DNA of 64,000 nt from Butyricimonas virosa (GTDB lineage Bacteria > Bacteroidota > Bacteroidia > Bacteroidales > Marinifilaceae): positions 3,410,001 through 3,474,000 of the forward strand of contig NZ_CP102269.1 of assembly GCF_025148635.1 (NCBI RefSeq). The letters run 5' to 3'. The first letter of the stretch is position 1; every line of letters begins with the position of its first letter. A model generated the notes under the pieces. That model worked only from the letters and a program-made list of their open reading frames with translations, searched no databases and was not told the DNA's origin. Positions 23,683 to 31,692 of this stretch are shown here, piece after piece. The position numbers and the translations under genes were made by a program.

Positions 23683-23880
23683 ATGAGTAACCTTATCATA
23701 GTAAATAGATTTGGAAAAGTTCTGATATGGGTATGGAACAGATGTATAAAGAAAACTGCCATTCCTTATGAAGAACTTGATTTCCATTACCCCGATTGGG
23801 CTTTCATTATTACAGGTTGTATCTTTTTCGGGGTTGTGGTAGGTGTTACCCTGCTTTATTTTGCTTTTATAAAACAATAG
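23683..23880 (+). CDS. Cassette 20 (incomplete), first gene: 65-residue single-pass membrane protein
   Basis: A 65-residue protein starting only 6 bases after the last CCATTA. One strong membrane helix lies at about 40-60 (WAFIITGCIFFGVVVGVTLLYFAF). The N-terminal part is amphipathic with Lys/Arg. A/T-rich like the cassettes. It is followed 10 bases later by a larger gene, so this would be a two- or three-gene cassette whose closing repeat has been lost to IS21. Function unknown. Confidence 0.65.
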   Translation: MSNLIIVNRFGKVLIWVWNRCIKKTAIPYEELDFHYPDWAFIITGCIFFGVVVGVTLLYFAFIKQ

Positions 23881-23890
23881 ACTATTTCCA

Positions 23891-24442
23891 ATGAAAGCCC
23901 GACTTAAATACCCGATATTCAGCTTTGCCCCCAAAGGCAACATGATATACGTGTTTCGCAAGGAAGAACTGTACACAACGACCAATACCGAGTTGTTGAA
24001 GAAGCGGAAGAACTACATTGTAGTGGATGCAACCGGGACGAAATATGTTGAAAAGGGGGCGCACAAAGTGAAGTGGCAAGGGATATTCGGATATTGTATC
24101 AGGATGCAGGGACGTGTGATTTCCATTGAATACGAGTACGGGGACAACCCCGAACCGTTCCCACTACGAAAACTGCAAGAACTGGTAGCGGAACGATACC
24201 CCAAGACACGGTGGTTCAAGGAAGAATGCTGGAACAGCGCAGACGAGTTCCGGCAAGCGATTTTCGCCTGCAAGACCTTTGAGGAAGTGGCGGACATACT
24301 GATGCCCGAACGAAAAACGAGCGTTTGGCAGCGCATTGAAGAATATTTCCTGCGGGCAGGTTTTCTTATGCTTGCCGCCATGTTCCTTTATCACGTGGTT
24401 TGGCGGCTAATCCAAAAGTTTTGGCTATGGGCTACCGGGTAA
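23891..24442 (+). CDS. Cassette 20 (incomplete), second gene: 183-residue protein with C-terminal membrane helix
   Basis: Soluble N-terminal domain of about 150 residues with beta-rich start (LKYPIFSFAPKGNMIYVF, YIVVDATGTKYVEKGAHKVKW) and a helical part with many charged residues. It ends in one membrane helix (about 158-178, FLMLAAMFLYHVVWRLI). Its GC content is higher than most cassettes, similar to the recombinase gene, so it may be backbone rather than cassette cargo. No family recognised. Another short frame starts 31 bases later and is broken by IS21. Confidence 0.7.
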   Translation: MKARLKYPIFSFAPKGNMIYVFRKEELYTTTNTELLKKRKNYIVVDATGTKYVEKGAHKVKWQGIFGYCIRMQGRVISIEYEYGDNPEPFPLRKLQELVAERYPKTRWFKEECWNSADEFRQAIFACKTFEEVADILMPERKTSVWQRIEEYFLRAGFLMLAAMFLYHVVWRLIQKFWLWATG

Positions 24443-24472
24443 CGTACAGAAAACAAATCAATTTATTCAGAT

Positions 24473-24553
24473 ATGGAACAACGGATTACATCATTATTGC
24501 TTCCTGCTGGAAAATTCACTCATATTTGCCCCCTTCCGTCCACTTTAAAGTGA
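24473..24553 (+). pseudogene. Gene start truncated by IS21
   Basis: The frame MEQRITSLLLPAG begins 31 bases after the preceding gene and enters IS21 at 24508, where it ends after 14 further residues. No continuation is found beyond the other end of the element. It is probably the 5' remnant of a third gene of the same transcription unit. Confidence 0.4.
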
Positions 24554-24680
24554 TCCCCTAAATTCACTCGAAAGTGATCCCTTAAATTCACTTTAAAATG
24601 ATCCCCCAAAAGTGAGTTTGATTTTTGTTTATCCGGTCTATAATTCTATTTTGTTTGTTAAAAACAAATAAAAGTCATTT

Positions 24681-26237
24681 ATGCCCAATAAACAATTAGG
24701 AATGGAAAAGATTCGTCAAGTGTTACGCTGTTACTCCCAGGGTCATGGGACCAAAAGTATCAGCAGTATGTTAAGCGTCTCTCGCAACACGGTCAAGAAA
24801 TACTTACAAGTATTTCAACGTAGCGGTTTGGATTATGAGCAGATGTTGTCCCTGCCGGACCAGGAACTCTCAAAGTTATTCCACGAAAAGAGCAGAGTAA
24901 AGACGGAAAGTGAACGGCTGGGAGAACTAAAGTCGTTGTTACCCGAGTATTGCAAGCGGCTTAAGAAGAAAGGTGTTACCCGCGAGGCATTGCATCGCGA
25001 GTACCTTTCTTCCCATCCGGATGGCTACGGACGCACCCGCTTCTATATTCTGATTCAGCAATATATAGCCTGCAGCCGTCCCATCATGCATCTTGAGCAT
25101 AAAGCCGGTGATAAAATGTTCATAGACTTCGCCGGCGACAAACTTTCCATCATCGACCTTGATACGGGAGAAATCATTCCTGTGGAGGTTTTTGTCGCGA
25201 TTCTTCCTTGCAGCCAGTTAACCTATGTGGAAGCTGTCATGAGCCAGAAAAAAGAGGACTTGATCCGTGCTTCGGAAAACGCCCTGTTATACTACCAGGG
25301 AGTTCCCTCCGCCATCATCCCGGATAATCTCAAGTCTGCCGTTACCAAGAGCAGTAAATACGAGGCTATCCTGAATGAAGACTTTGCCGCTTTTGCCGAA
25401 CATTACGGCTGTACCGTAATCCCCGCCAGGGCTTACAAGCCACGTGACAAGGCGCTGGTGGAAGGTGCCGTTAAACTGATTTACCGCAGTATCTATCCCA
25501 AGATACAGGAACGCGAGTTTTATGACCTGGATTCACTGAACGCGGCTATCCGCGTGGCATTGGAACTCCATAACAACACTCCGCTCACAGGCCGCAAATA
25601 CAGTCGGCGGGAACAGTTCGAGGAGATAGAACGTGATTCCCTGCGCAAACTAAATCCCATCCGCTTTGAACTCAGGCATCGTTACAGGGCTACCGTGATG
25701 AAAAACGGCCATGTCCGCCTGGGGGAAGATGCCCATTACTACAGCGTGCCTTGCCGCTATATAGGCAAGAAAGTCATCCTGTCATATACCTCACGCCAGG
25801 TATGCATCTATTACGGCTACGAGCTGATTGCCACCCATACCCGCAACAGGGCCCGTTGCCGGTACACGACCCTGGAAGAGCATCTGGCTTCACACCATCG
25901 CTATATCACGGAATGGAACCCGGACAAATTTATACATGAGGCGGCAGCTATCCATCCGGACGTGGAGGCATATATCCGTCGGGTGATGGAAGAGAAAAAA
26001 CATCCGGAGCAAGCCTATAAATCGTGCCAGGGCATTCTTAGCTTCGCACGCAGGGTCGGCAACACCCGACTGACCAATGCCTGTCGTTGGGCTACAAGTT
26101 ACGGTCTGTACAATTACCCCATCATTGAGCGCATCCTTAACAACCGGCAGGATGAGTTCCCGTTGGAAGACAGTGCCGGGCAAGAAACGGAGATGCCTTC
26201 CCATGAGAATATCAGAGGAAAAGAATATTATCAATAA
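24681..26237 (+). CDS. istA: IS21-family transposase IstA
   Basis: A 518-residue DDE transposase. The N-terminal helix-turn-helix is 'IRQVLRCYSQGHGTKSISSMLSVSRNTVKKYLQVF' (residues about 10-44). The rve/DDE core runs from 'MHLEHKAGDKMFIDFAGDKLSI' (first Asp) through 'SAIIPDNLKSAV' (second Asp) to 'DKALVEGAVKLIYRSIYPKI' (Glu). A C-terminal Mu-like region follows. It is complete, so the element may still be active. IstB starts 16 bases after its stop. Confidence 0.95.
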   Translation: MPNKQLGMEKIRQVLRCYSQGHGTKSISSMLSVSRNTVKKYLQVFQRSGLDYEQMLSLPDQELSKLFHEKSRVKTESERLGELKSLLPEYCKRLKKKGVTREALHREYLSSHPDGYGRTRFYILIQQYIACSRPIMHLEHKAGDKMFIDFAGDKLSIIDLDTGEIIPVEVFVAILPCSQLTYVEAVMSQKKEDLIRASENALLYYQGVPSAIIPDNLKSAVTKSSKYEAILNEDFAAFAEHYGCTVIPARAYKPRDKALVEGAVKLIYRSIYPKIQEREFYDLDSLNAAIRVALELHNNTPLTGRKYSRREQFEEIERDSLRKLNPIRFELRHRYRATVMKNGHVRLGEDAHYYSVPCRYIGKKVILSYTSRQVCIYYGYELIATHTRNRARCRYTTLEEHLASHHRYITEWNPDKFIHEAAAIHPDVEAYIRRVMEEKKHPEQAYKSCQGILSFARRVGNTRLTNACRWATSYGLYNYPIIERILNNRQDEFPLEDSAGQETEMPSHENIRGKEYYQ

Positions 26238-26253
26238 ACCAACCAGATGCAAT

Positions 26254-26991
26254 ATGGAAATGAATCAGGATACATTGGAAAAGATGTTAGGAATGAACCT
26301 TAAAGGTATGTATTATGCCTTTAAAACAAGTTTGGAAACACATCGGACAGAGAGTATGACTACCGACCAGTTCGTCTCATGGCTGGTTTCAAGTGAATGG
26401 GATGACCGCAGAAACCGTGCGGTAGAGAGGGCTATCCGTCAGGCCTCCTTCAGATACAAGGCCACCATTGAAGAAATAGACTTCTCGGTGGAAAGGGGGC
26501 TGGACAAGAACCTTACCCTGCGTTTGGCCGACCTGACTTTTGTCAGAGAGCGCAAAGACCTGTTTATTACCGGAAGCGCCGGAACAGGTAAAAGTTATCT
26601 GGCAACAGCTTTTGGCTTCCAGGCTTGCCAAAAAGGATATAAAGTGTTATATGCCAATACATCCAGACTTATGGGGATGCTTAAGGTTGCCAAGGCAAAA
26701 GGTACAATCCTGCAAGAACTCAAGAAAATCGAAAGGTTGGATATGCTTATACTGGATGATTTTGGTATACAACCTTTCGATTCCCAGGGGCGGATGAATC
26801 TGATGGATATCATAGAGGACAGGCATGGTAAAAAATCTACCATCATAACATCACAGGTACCGGTAAAAGACTGGTATGACGTTATTGGAGAAAAGACGAT
26901 TGCCGATGCCGTTCTGGACAGAATTGTGCATCAGGCCATACGCATTGAACTCTTCGGGGAGTCGCTGCGGAAATGTAAAAGTAAAAAATAA
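26254..26991 (+). CDS. istB: IS21-family helper ATPase IstB
   Basis: A 245-residue AAA+ ATPase of the DnaC-like family that assists IstA in target selection. ATG 26254 (MEMNQDTLEKMLGMNLKGM) is the natural start; the longer frame overlaps istA. Walker A is GSAGTGKSYLATAFG, Walker B MLILDDFG, followed by the family motif 'RHGKKSTIITSQVPVKDWYDVIGEKTIADAVLDRIVHQA'. Complete. Confidence 0.95.
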   Translation: MEMNQDTLEKMLGMNLKGMYYAFKTSLETHRTESMTTDQFVSWLVSSEWDDRRNRAVERAIRQASFRYKATIEEIDFSVERGLDKNLTLRLADLTFVRERKDLFITGSAGTGKSYLATAFGFQACQKGYKVLYANTSRLMGMLKVAKAKGTILQELKKIERLDMLILDDFGIQPFDSQGRMNLMDIIEDRHGKKSTIITSQVPVKDWYDVIGEKTIADAVLDRIVHQAIRIELFGESLRKCKSKK

Positions 26992-27104
26992 TCGTTATAT
27001 TTGTAAACGAAATTTAATGTAGAACCCGGCATAACGGACAGGAAGAATACGAAGAAAACAAGAATAAACAGAAGGGAGAATGGGAAAATTTAACAGGGGT
27101 CAAA

Positions 27105-27362
27105 TTACTGTGAATTAAGGGGACTACTTTGAGTGGATTTTCCAGTATTATCTATTTCTGCTCGAATTACATCAGCCGTGCTTTGCAGTTTTTTTACATC
27201 TTCACTTTTCAGCACATCGCTAAACTTCCCCACTTGAATTGTAAAAGGTTCAGAATTATACCACGGCTCAACATAAATGGGCATTCGCTGAGATTCATTA
27301 TTACAACTTACCAGACAAAACACTGCCGATAAAACTGCAAAAGCTCTTCTTATCATCTTCAT
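27105..27362 (-). pseudogene. Lipoprotein gene truncated by IS21
   Basis: It starts with a lipoprotein signal (MKMIRRAFAVLSAVFCLVSC, lipobox LVSC). The next part, 'PIYVEPWYNSEPFTIQVGKFSDVLKSEDVKKLQSTADVIRAEIDNT', resembles a conserved Bacteroidales lipoprotein that normally continues with a TPR-like ETLYVLA...DEA.YW segment; here it is cut at 27144. The last residues (KSTQSSPLNSQ) come from IS21. The remainder is not found on the other side of the element. Confidence 0.65.
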
Positions 27363-27514
27363 ATCTTTTTGTTTTTGGAATGGATGATTATTTCACTTTC
27401 ATTTTCAATAGATACACACTACATTCAGTTGTCTCTTAGGCAAATATAAAAAAAGTGCGGTACATTACGAACGGCACACTGTACTTTTTCGGTAAATCGG
27501 ACAGGATTTAACAT

Positions 27515-28462
27515 TTATAGCTCGTCCTCGAAAGCGATTGTCTTGGCAAGGAACATGCCGATGACGAACTTCGCCCCATGCGCTATCAGCTTGCGCCGCA
27601 GCGCTATGAAAGTAGCTCCGGTAGTAAGCACGTCGTCCACGAGCAAGACGCACTTCCCCCTGAACCGTTCGGGATGGAACTCCAGATTGGCGGTGCGGTC
27701 TCCGTTCCCGTGCGTGCCCTTGAATTGCGCCCGGTCATAAGCGACGGTTATCGCCCCGTACCCGTCGGCTACTCCCATGTCCGCCGAGAGCTTGCGGCAG
27801 AACGCCTCGTACCGGGTGCGGTGCTTCTCCCGTGTGGATGCCGGGACGGGAACCAGCACGGCACGGTGCCTGTTCTCCTGAATCGCCCGGATGCGGCTGG
27901 CGGCGATGGAGAAGAGCTTGACGAAAAGGTCGGTCTGCTCGCCGCTCTTGAAACGCCAGACGGCGTTCGACACCTTCTTCCCCTCGAAGGTGATCTTATC
28001 GTTCCGGCGGACGGGGCAATAGTCATAAAGGTATAAACACAAGCTGCCGTCCAAGCGGAAGAAACCCTGAAAGCGGTTGTCGAGCGGAAAGAACGCCTTG
28101 CGGAAGTCATTGAAGAAAGTGAAGACAAGGATATTGTTCCAGAAACGTGCCTCGTCCTCGCTGCCGGAATCGAGCCTGTACATGAAGCCCGCCAAGTTCC
28201 CGCTCTCATACAAGCCCATGCCGATGGTCAGGCGGCTGTTGAAGTCGGTCTGGCTGACGATGTACCAGCCGCACCGGGCGAAATGCTCCTCGTAGCCGGA
28301 ACGGGTCTCCAGCAGGAAATAGAATTTGCCGTCGTCCTCGAAACGGATGACGTATTCGCAACGCAGGCGGCGTGCGATCTTGCCCAAGATGCGGCTCTCC
28401 TCCTCGATGACCGCAGGAGTGGCAAGGAAGGTGTATTGAGCGATAAAGACAGCCTCGTCCAT
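27515..28462 (-). CDS. Phosphoribosyltransferase-fold protein (ComF-like C-terminal)
   Basis: ATG 28462 (MDEAVFIAQYTFLATP) is preferred, giving 315 residues; a start 45 bases upstream is possible. The N-terminal 200 residues are of unknown type (beta-rich, 'VIRFEDDGKFYFLLETRSGYEEHFARCGWYIVSQ'). The C-terminal part carries the PRPP-binding motif VLLVDDVLTTGATF (about residues 272-285), typical of type I phosphoribosyltransferases and ComF. Such genes are frequent in Bacteroides mobile elements; the actual substrate is unknown. High GC compared with the chromosome. It is divergent from the following helix-turn-helix gene. Confidence 0.8.
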   Translation of the reverse strand: MDEAVFIAQYTFLATPAVIEEESRILGKIARRLRCEYVIRFEDDGKFYFLLETRSGYEEHFARCGWYIVSQTDFNSRLTIGMGLYESGNLAGFMYRLDSGSEDEARFWNNILVFTFFNDFRKAFFPLDNRFQGFFRLDGSLCLYLYDYCPVRRNDKITFEGKKVSNAVWRFKSGEQTDLFVKLFSIAASRIRAIQENRHRAVLVPVPASTREKHRTRYEAFCRKLSADMGVADGYGAITVAYDRAQFKGTHGNGDRTANLEFHPERFRGKCVLLVDDVLTTGATFIALRRKLIAHGAKFVIGMFLAKTIAFEDEL

Positions 28463-28704
28463 AGTGATGATGTTTGGTCGGTTACAAATATGCGAAATGT
28501 CCGGCACACGGCAAGCGGAAAGGGCGGAAAATATGCGGAAGGGCGTGCGGATATGTAGAGCTTCTCCCTGCTTTTCACCGCCCGGAACGTGACAAGGCTA
28601 CAAACGTGAAGCAAAACGAAGACAAGCGGTACGGTTTTGATACACGGACATATACAGACCGGTATATTTGCAGGGAAGTATAACAATAAAAACATATCGG
28701 GACA

Positions 28705-28998
28705 ATGGAAATAGTAAGCATCGAGAAAAAGACCTTCGAGGAGATGAAGGAACGGTTCGGCTGCTTCTCGCAGCATGTGAGAGAGCTTTGCGCCCACTAC
28801 CGCCCGCCCGAAAAGATGAACTGGATGGACGGGGCGGACGTGTGCGAGAAACTGGGCATCAGCAAGCGGACATTGCAGACCTACCGTGACCGGGGGCTGC
28901 TGCCGTACAGCCAGATCAACCACAAGATTTACTACCGGACAGAGGACGTGGAGGCGTTCGTGGAAGCCATGAGCCGGGAAATGACGGAGGACGAGTGA
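28705..28998 (+). CDS. Helix-turn-helix protein of a mobile element (excisionase-like)
   Basis: A 97-residue protein. The central 'MNWMDGADVCEKLGISKRTLQTYRDRGLLPYSQINHKIYYRTEDVEAFVE' (residues about 38-87) is a MerR/Xis-type winged helix domain, the form used by small regulators or recombination directionality factors of Bacteroides conjugative elements. It pairs with the next gene, which starts 1 base after its stop, and lies opposite a CTnDOT-type integrase gene. Confidence 0.87.
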   Translation: MEIVSIEKKTFEEMKERFGCFSQHVRELCAHYRPPEKMNWMDGADVCEKLGISKRTLQTYRDRGLLPYSQINHKIYYRTEDVEAFVEAMSREMTEDE

Positions 28999-28999
28999 G

Positions 29000-29317
29000 A
29001 TGGAAGTGATCACAAGGGACACGGAAGAGGTACGGGCGTACTTCGAGGCTCTGGAGGAAGGCATGAGGTACCTTGACACGGTAACGGCACACTTCTGCCC
29101 GGCGATGAACGGCGAGGTCTATCTCACGGGCGAGGACGTGTGCAGGCTGCTGCACATCACGCCGAGAACGTTGCAGGACTACCGCACGCAACGGCTGATC
29201 CCGTACATATCGCTGCCGGGCAAGACGCTCTACCGCCAGTCGGATCTGCTGCGTATGCTGGAGGAGAACTACGTGGACATACGCCCAAAGCGCAAACGGG
29301 GGAAAAGTCCAACATAA
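29000..29317 (+). CDS. Second helix-turn-helix protein (excisionase-like)
   Basis: A 105-residue protein homologous in layout to the preceding one: 'EVYLTGEDVCRLLHITPRTLQDYRTQRLIPYISLPGKTLYRQSDLLRMLEENY' (about residues 39-91) is the DNA-binding winged helix. A basic tail (RPKRKRGKSPT) follows. The two genes are almost contiguous (TGAGATGG junction) and so translationally coupled. Tandem Xis-like pairs of this kind accompany CTnDOT-family integrases. Confidence 0.87.
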   Translation: MEVITRDTEEVRAYFEALEEGMRYLDTVTAHFCPAMNGEVYLTGEDVCRLLHITPRTLQDYRTQRLIPYISLPGKTLYRQSDLLRMLEENYVDIRPKRKRGKSPT

Positions 29318-29340
29318 ACGCACGGGGGTGTGCATCGGGA

Positions 29341-29392
29341 AATGCAGCAAAGGCAGGGACACCGTATCGGAAGTTCCTGCCTTTGCCGCATT
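29341..29392. terminator. Large hairpin between convergent genes
   Basis: The arms AATGCaGCAAAGGCAGG and CCTGCCTTTGCcGCATT pair over 16 of 17 positions around an 18-base loop. It sits between the helix-turn-helix gene and the convergent integrase gene and could end transcription in both directions; there is no strong T-run. Confidence 0.6.
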
Positions 29393-29410
29393 CTGCACCG
29401 GAGAAAGGCG

Positions 29411-30706
29411 TCAAGCCGTTTCCCGGAGGGAGCGGCGCACCCGCTTCCCGTCCTGCTTCCTGTCCTTCTTCTCCAGCACGCTCCGCTGCATGGCGGCGAG
29501 GTTGCCGGAGATCGCCCGGAAATCGGAGCTTACCATCCTGTTGGTCACCTCGGCGTAGATCTGGGTAGTGGAAATGTGCTTGTGCCCGAGTATCTTGGAG
29601 AGCGCCTCGATGGTGCCGCCGTTGCAGAGATAGACGGTTGTGGCGAAGGTGTGGCGGCTCAGGTGGAAGCCGATCTCCTTGTGGATGCCGCAGGCTTTGG
29701 CTATCCGTTTGAGGTGGGTGTTGCACACGCTGTTACTGGGCATGGGAAAGACAAGGTCGCCCCCGGCAAGCCCCCTGTACCTCTCTATCAGCTCCTTGGC
29801 AATCTCCATGAGGGGAACGTTGCTCGATACACGGGTCTTGGTGCGCCGGGTGATGATCCATTCCTCGCCGTCGAAGTCCATGCGCTGTATCTTGTCATGG
29901 GTGAGCGTCTTTATATCAATGTAGCTAAGCCCGGTGAAACACCCGAAGAGGAACATGTCCCGCACGAGGCTGGTCTGTTTCTTGACGAACACGGCGTTAG
30001 CCAAGGTGCGCAGCTCCTCTTCCGTGAGATAGCCCCGGTCAGTCTCCTGCATTTCAAGGCTGTACTCCCCGAAGGGGTCGGTGCGGACGATTCCACGCCG
30101 CCACGCCTTGTCGGTCAGGCTGAGCAGGGGCATGGTGTATATCCAGAGGGTGTTGGCACTCAGCCCTTTCTCTACCCGCAGGTACTTGTCGAAATCGGTG
30201 ATGATCTCCTTGGTCAGCTCCTTGTAAGCCATGTCGGTGCGCTTCTTCTTCTCCCAAAGGAAGGTCTTGAAATGGTTGTAAACAGCCAGATACTTGTTGT
30301 AGGTGGACTTGGCTCGCTGCCCTTTCTCCACCATCGCCCCGAACTCCCGGTTCATGTTCCCGAAGTCTTTGAGGATGCAGTTCTCCATCACGCCGACACC
30401 GAGGAAGGCGTTGCGCAGCTTCTCGGCGGTAACGAAATCCTCTTCCCGGAGGATGCGGTGGTAGTGGTTGGTAAGCCGGGCGGAGACCTCCTTCAGTTGC
30501 CCGTTTATCTCGTTTGCCTCGGCGGACTTGCCTTTCGCCTTGCCGTTCTCCCAGAGGTCGGGGGTGACGAACAGCTTGGTTCCCACCGCCTTGTCATCTC
30601 CGTCAACGGAGATTTTCACCATGATGGGGGCTTTCCCGTCCCGGTTTCTCACTGCGGATCTCTTGATGTAGAACGAGGTCGCAAACGTACTTCTCTTTGT
30701 TTCCAT
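29411..30706 (-). CDS. Tyrosine integrase of the CTnDOT/IntDOT type
   Basis: A 431-residue site-specific recombinase with N-terminal arm-binding domain (TSFYIKRSAVRNRDGKAPIMVKISVDG), core-binding domain (AKSTYNKYLAVYNHFKTFLWE) and catalytic domain. The box I region is FTGLSYIDIKTL, with Ser in place of the usual Arg, as known for IntDOT. It continues with HLSRHTFATTVYL (H, R), GHKHISTTQIYAEV (H, nucleophile Tyr). It marks a conjugative or mobilisable element end, reads toward the island interior, and sits at the right margin. It is unrelated to the cassette recombinase at 10486. Confidence 0.93.
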   Translation of the reverse strand: METKRSTFATSFYIKRSAVRNRDGKAPIMVKISVDGDDKAVGTKLFVTPDLWENGKAKGKSAEANEINGQLKEVSARLTNHYHRILREEDFVTAEKLRNAFLGVGVMENCILKDFGNMNREFGAMVEKGQRAKSTYNKYLAVYNHFKTFLWEKKKRTDMAYKELTKEIITDFDKYLRVEKGLSANTLWIYTMPLLSLTDKAWRRGIVRTDPFGEYSLEMQETDRGYLTEEELRTLANAVFVKKQTSLVRDMFLFGCFTGLSYIDIKTLTHDKIQRMDFDGEEWIITRRTKTRVSSNVPLMEIAKELIERYRGLAGGDLVFPMPSNSVCNTHLKRIAKACGIHKEIGFHLSRHTFATTVYLCNGGTIEALSKILGHKHISTTQIYAEVTNRMVSSDFRAISGNLAAMQRSVLEKKDRKQDGKRVRRSLRETA

Positions 30707-31113
30707 AACTCTAAAATTTTCGTTTCTAAAGGTAGTTACTTATTTCTTACCAAGAGCTATGCAAAACAAGGCAAAGCGATGAAACAGAACTTGTTATGCC
30801 GTATATACTCCCTTTTGGAACCGGTAGCTGTTTAGTAGCCGAACTTTGTCCGAAAGGGGTGCTTTCAGGCTTTTTATGCCGAAGCCTGCTTCAACCCGCC
30901 CTGCATACAAGATGCTGACCTGCATTTATTTATGTAGAACTTTGCTTTTCTTTGCGCCTTATGCCGATTTTTCTTAAAAAAAGCGTACCTGTAATTCCCG
31001 CTATCAGCTATTATGACGAATTGGCATAAAATAAGTTCGGTTTTTGTCCCGTTTTTTATGACAAGAGATAAACTTCCGGATGGTTTATTTTTCTTAATTA
31101 GTTTGTGTTGTAA
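30707..31113. other. Non-coding right margin of the island
   Basis: About 400 bases without a gene, between the integrase start and a flavin reductase gene. It includes the inverted copy of the left end sequence (30750-30848), the likely integrase attachment region. I see no repeat precise enough to define att core sites. Confidence 0.5.
30750..30848 (-). repeat. Right end-like sequence, inverted relative to 9091-9160
   Basis: On the minus strand it reads CAAAGTTCGGCTAC... and later CGCTTTGCC...GCTCTTGG, the two blocks found in direct orientation at the left margin. It might be the element's end or attachment region. Match quality is moderate. Confidence 0.4.
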
Positions 31114-31692
31114 TTATTTCAGAGCTTTGAGGGCGATTTTTCGACAATGCCGGAAATCTTTTTCCTGCAAGGGGAATTTTTTCGTTCCGCCTCTCTCGAT
31201 GGTAGAGACGATTTTGAATCCGCTCCATTTGAGAATTTCCTTTAGTGCTTTGACGGTTCCTCTTGTTTGGTTGAAAAGTATATTGAACGGGTAGGGGGTA
31301 GTACAGGTGCTTACGATGATGGCTTTTTTTCCCTTGTGTAGCGGTTGGGGAATCCCCTTTGGGCTTTCGCCCATCATCCCGTAAACGATGCGGTCGAACA
31401 GGATTTTTAATTCTCCCGGTAGGTTTCCCCAGTAACACGGGGAACCAACGACCAGCACGTCACATTTGTTTATTAATTGAAGAGTGGCTTGAGCCCCGTC
31501 TTCCGGGAGAACACAAGTTAAGTTTTTCCGGCAATTCATGCACCCGTTACAGGGCTTTATTTGTAAATCGTGAACATGGATAGCTGGAACGTTCGCTCCC
31601 TGTTTTTCTGCTTCTTCTTTTATGGCCTCCAACATTTTCGAGATGTTCCCATTTTTCCGGGGACTTCCGTTTATAATCAGAATGTTCTGCAT
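31114..31692 (-). CDS. NADPH-dependent FMN reductase / flavodoxin-fold oxidoreductase
   Basis: A 192-residue flavoprotein. ATG 31692 (MQNILIINGSPRKNGNISKML) is preferred because the flavodoxin fold begins at once with the FMN phosphate-binding loop GSPRKNGN. The cysteine cluster CNGCMNCRKNLTC and the 'SPCYWGNLPGELKILFDR' motif are typical of the iron-sulfur-flavoprotein/NADPH-dependent FMN reductase family. Cytosolic. The substrate is unknown; quinone or nitro-compound reduction is common in the family. Confidence 0.9.
   Translation of the reverse strand: MQNILIINGSPRKNGNISKMLEAIKEEAEKQGANVPAIHVHDLQIKPCNGCMNCRKNLTCVLPEDGAQATLQLINKCDVLVVGSPCYWGNLPGELKILFDRIVYGMMGESPKGIPQPLHKGKKAIIVSTCTTPYPFNILFNQTRGTVKALKEILKWSGFKIVSTIERGGTKKFPLQEKDFRHCRKIALKALK

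Larger units (their letters stand above)
10451..24507 (+). mobile_element. Recombinase plus immunity-type gene cassette array (rAID-like, integron-like)
   Basis: One tyrosine recombinase gene is followed by 19 complete cassettes and a truncated end, all on the same strand. Each cassette is a single small gene plus a 44-48 bp imperfect palindrome running TAAC...CCATTA. Several cargo genes resemble toxin-immunity families, and no toxin gene is seen. The layout agrees with recombinase-associated acquired interbacterial defence (rAID) clusters known from gut Bacteroidales. The right end is cut by IS21. Confidence 0.85.
24508..27144 (+). mobile_element. IS21-family insertion sequence
   Basis: A 2637 bp element with ends TGGAAAATTCACTCA (left) and the inverted match to TGGAAAATCCACTCA (right), starting TG and ending CA. 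Repeated TTCACTnnAAAnTGATCCC units occur inside the left end (24538-24618), as is usual for IS21 multiple terminal repeats. It encodes IstA and IstB. No target duplication is visible (CTTCCTGC left, GTATTATC right), and the genes on both sides are broken and unrelated, so a deletion or recombination probably followed insertion. Confidence 0.92.
9091..30848. mobile_element. Composite accessory island between rsfS and a flavin reductase gene
   Basis: Core genes resume outside these limits. Inside are a TetR-type regulator, two unrelated tyrosine recombinases, the cassette array, IS21, broken genes and high-GC genes typical of Bacteroides conjugative elements. Similar end sequences occur in inverted orientation at both margins. 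No conjugation or mobilisation genes are present, so it may be a degenerate or mobilisable remnant. Confidence 0.6.

Noticed and set aside
11678..24442. Toxin genes hidden among the cassettes
   Set aside because: No nuclease, deaminase, peptidase, pore-former or ADP-ribosyltransferase motif was found in any cassette protein; all are small and of immunity-like or unknown type.
24681..26991. A defence ATPase with DDE partner (Tn7-like targeting)
   Set aside because: IstA and IstB with IS21-type ends explain it fully.
29411..30706. The CTnDOT-type integrase as the recombinase of the cassette array
   Set aside because: It lies about 6 kb from the last repeat, on the other strand, in the usual Xis-integrase context of conjugative elements; the recombinase at 10486 is adjacent to the array.
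29330..30835. Long frame of 501 codons antisense to the integrase
   Set aside because: It exactly mirrors the high-GC integrase gene, whose protein has complete recombinase motifs; the antisense product has none.
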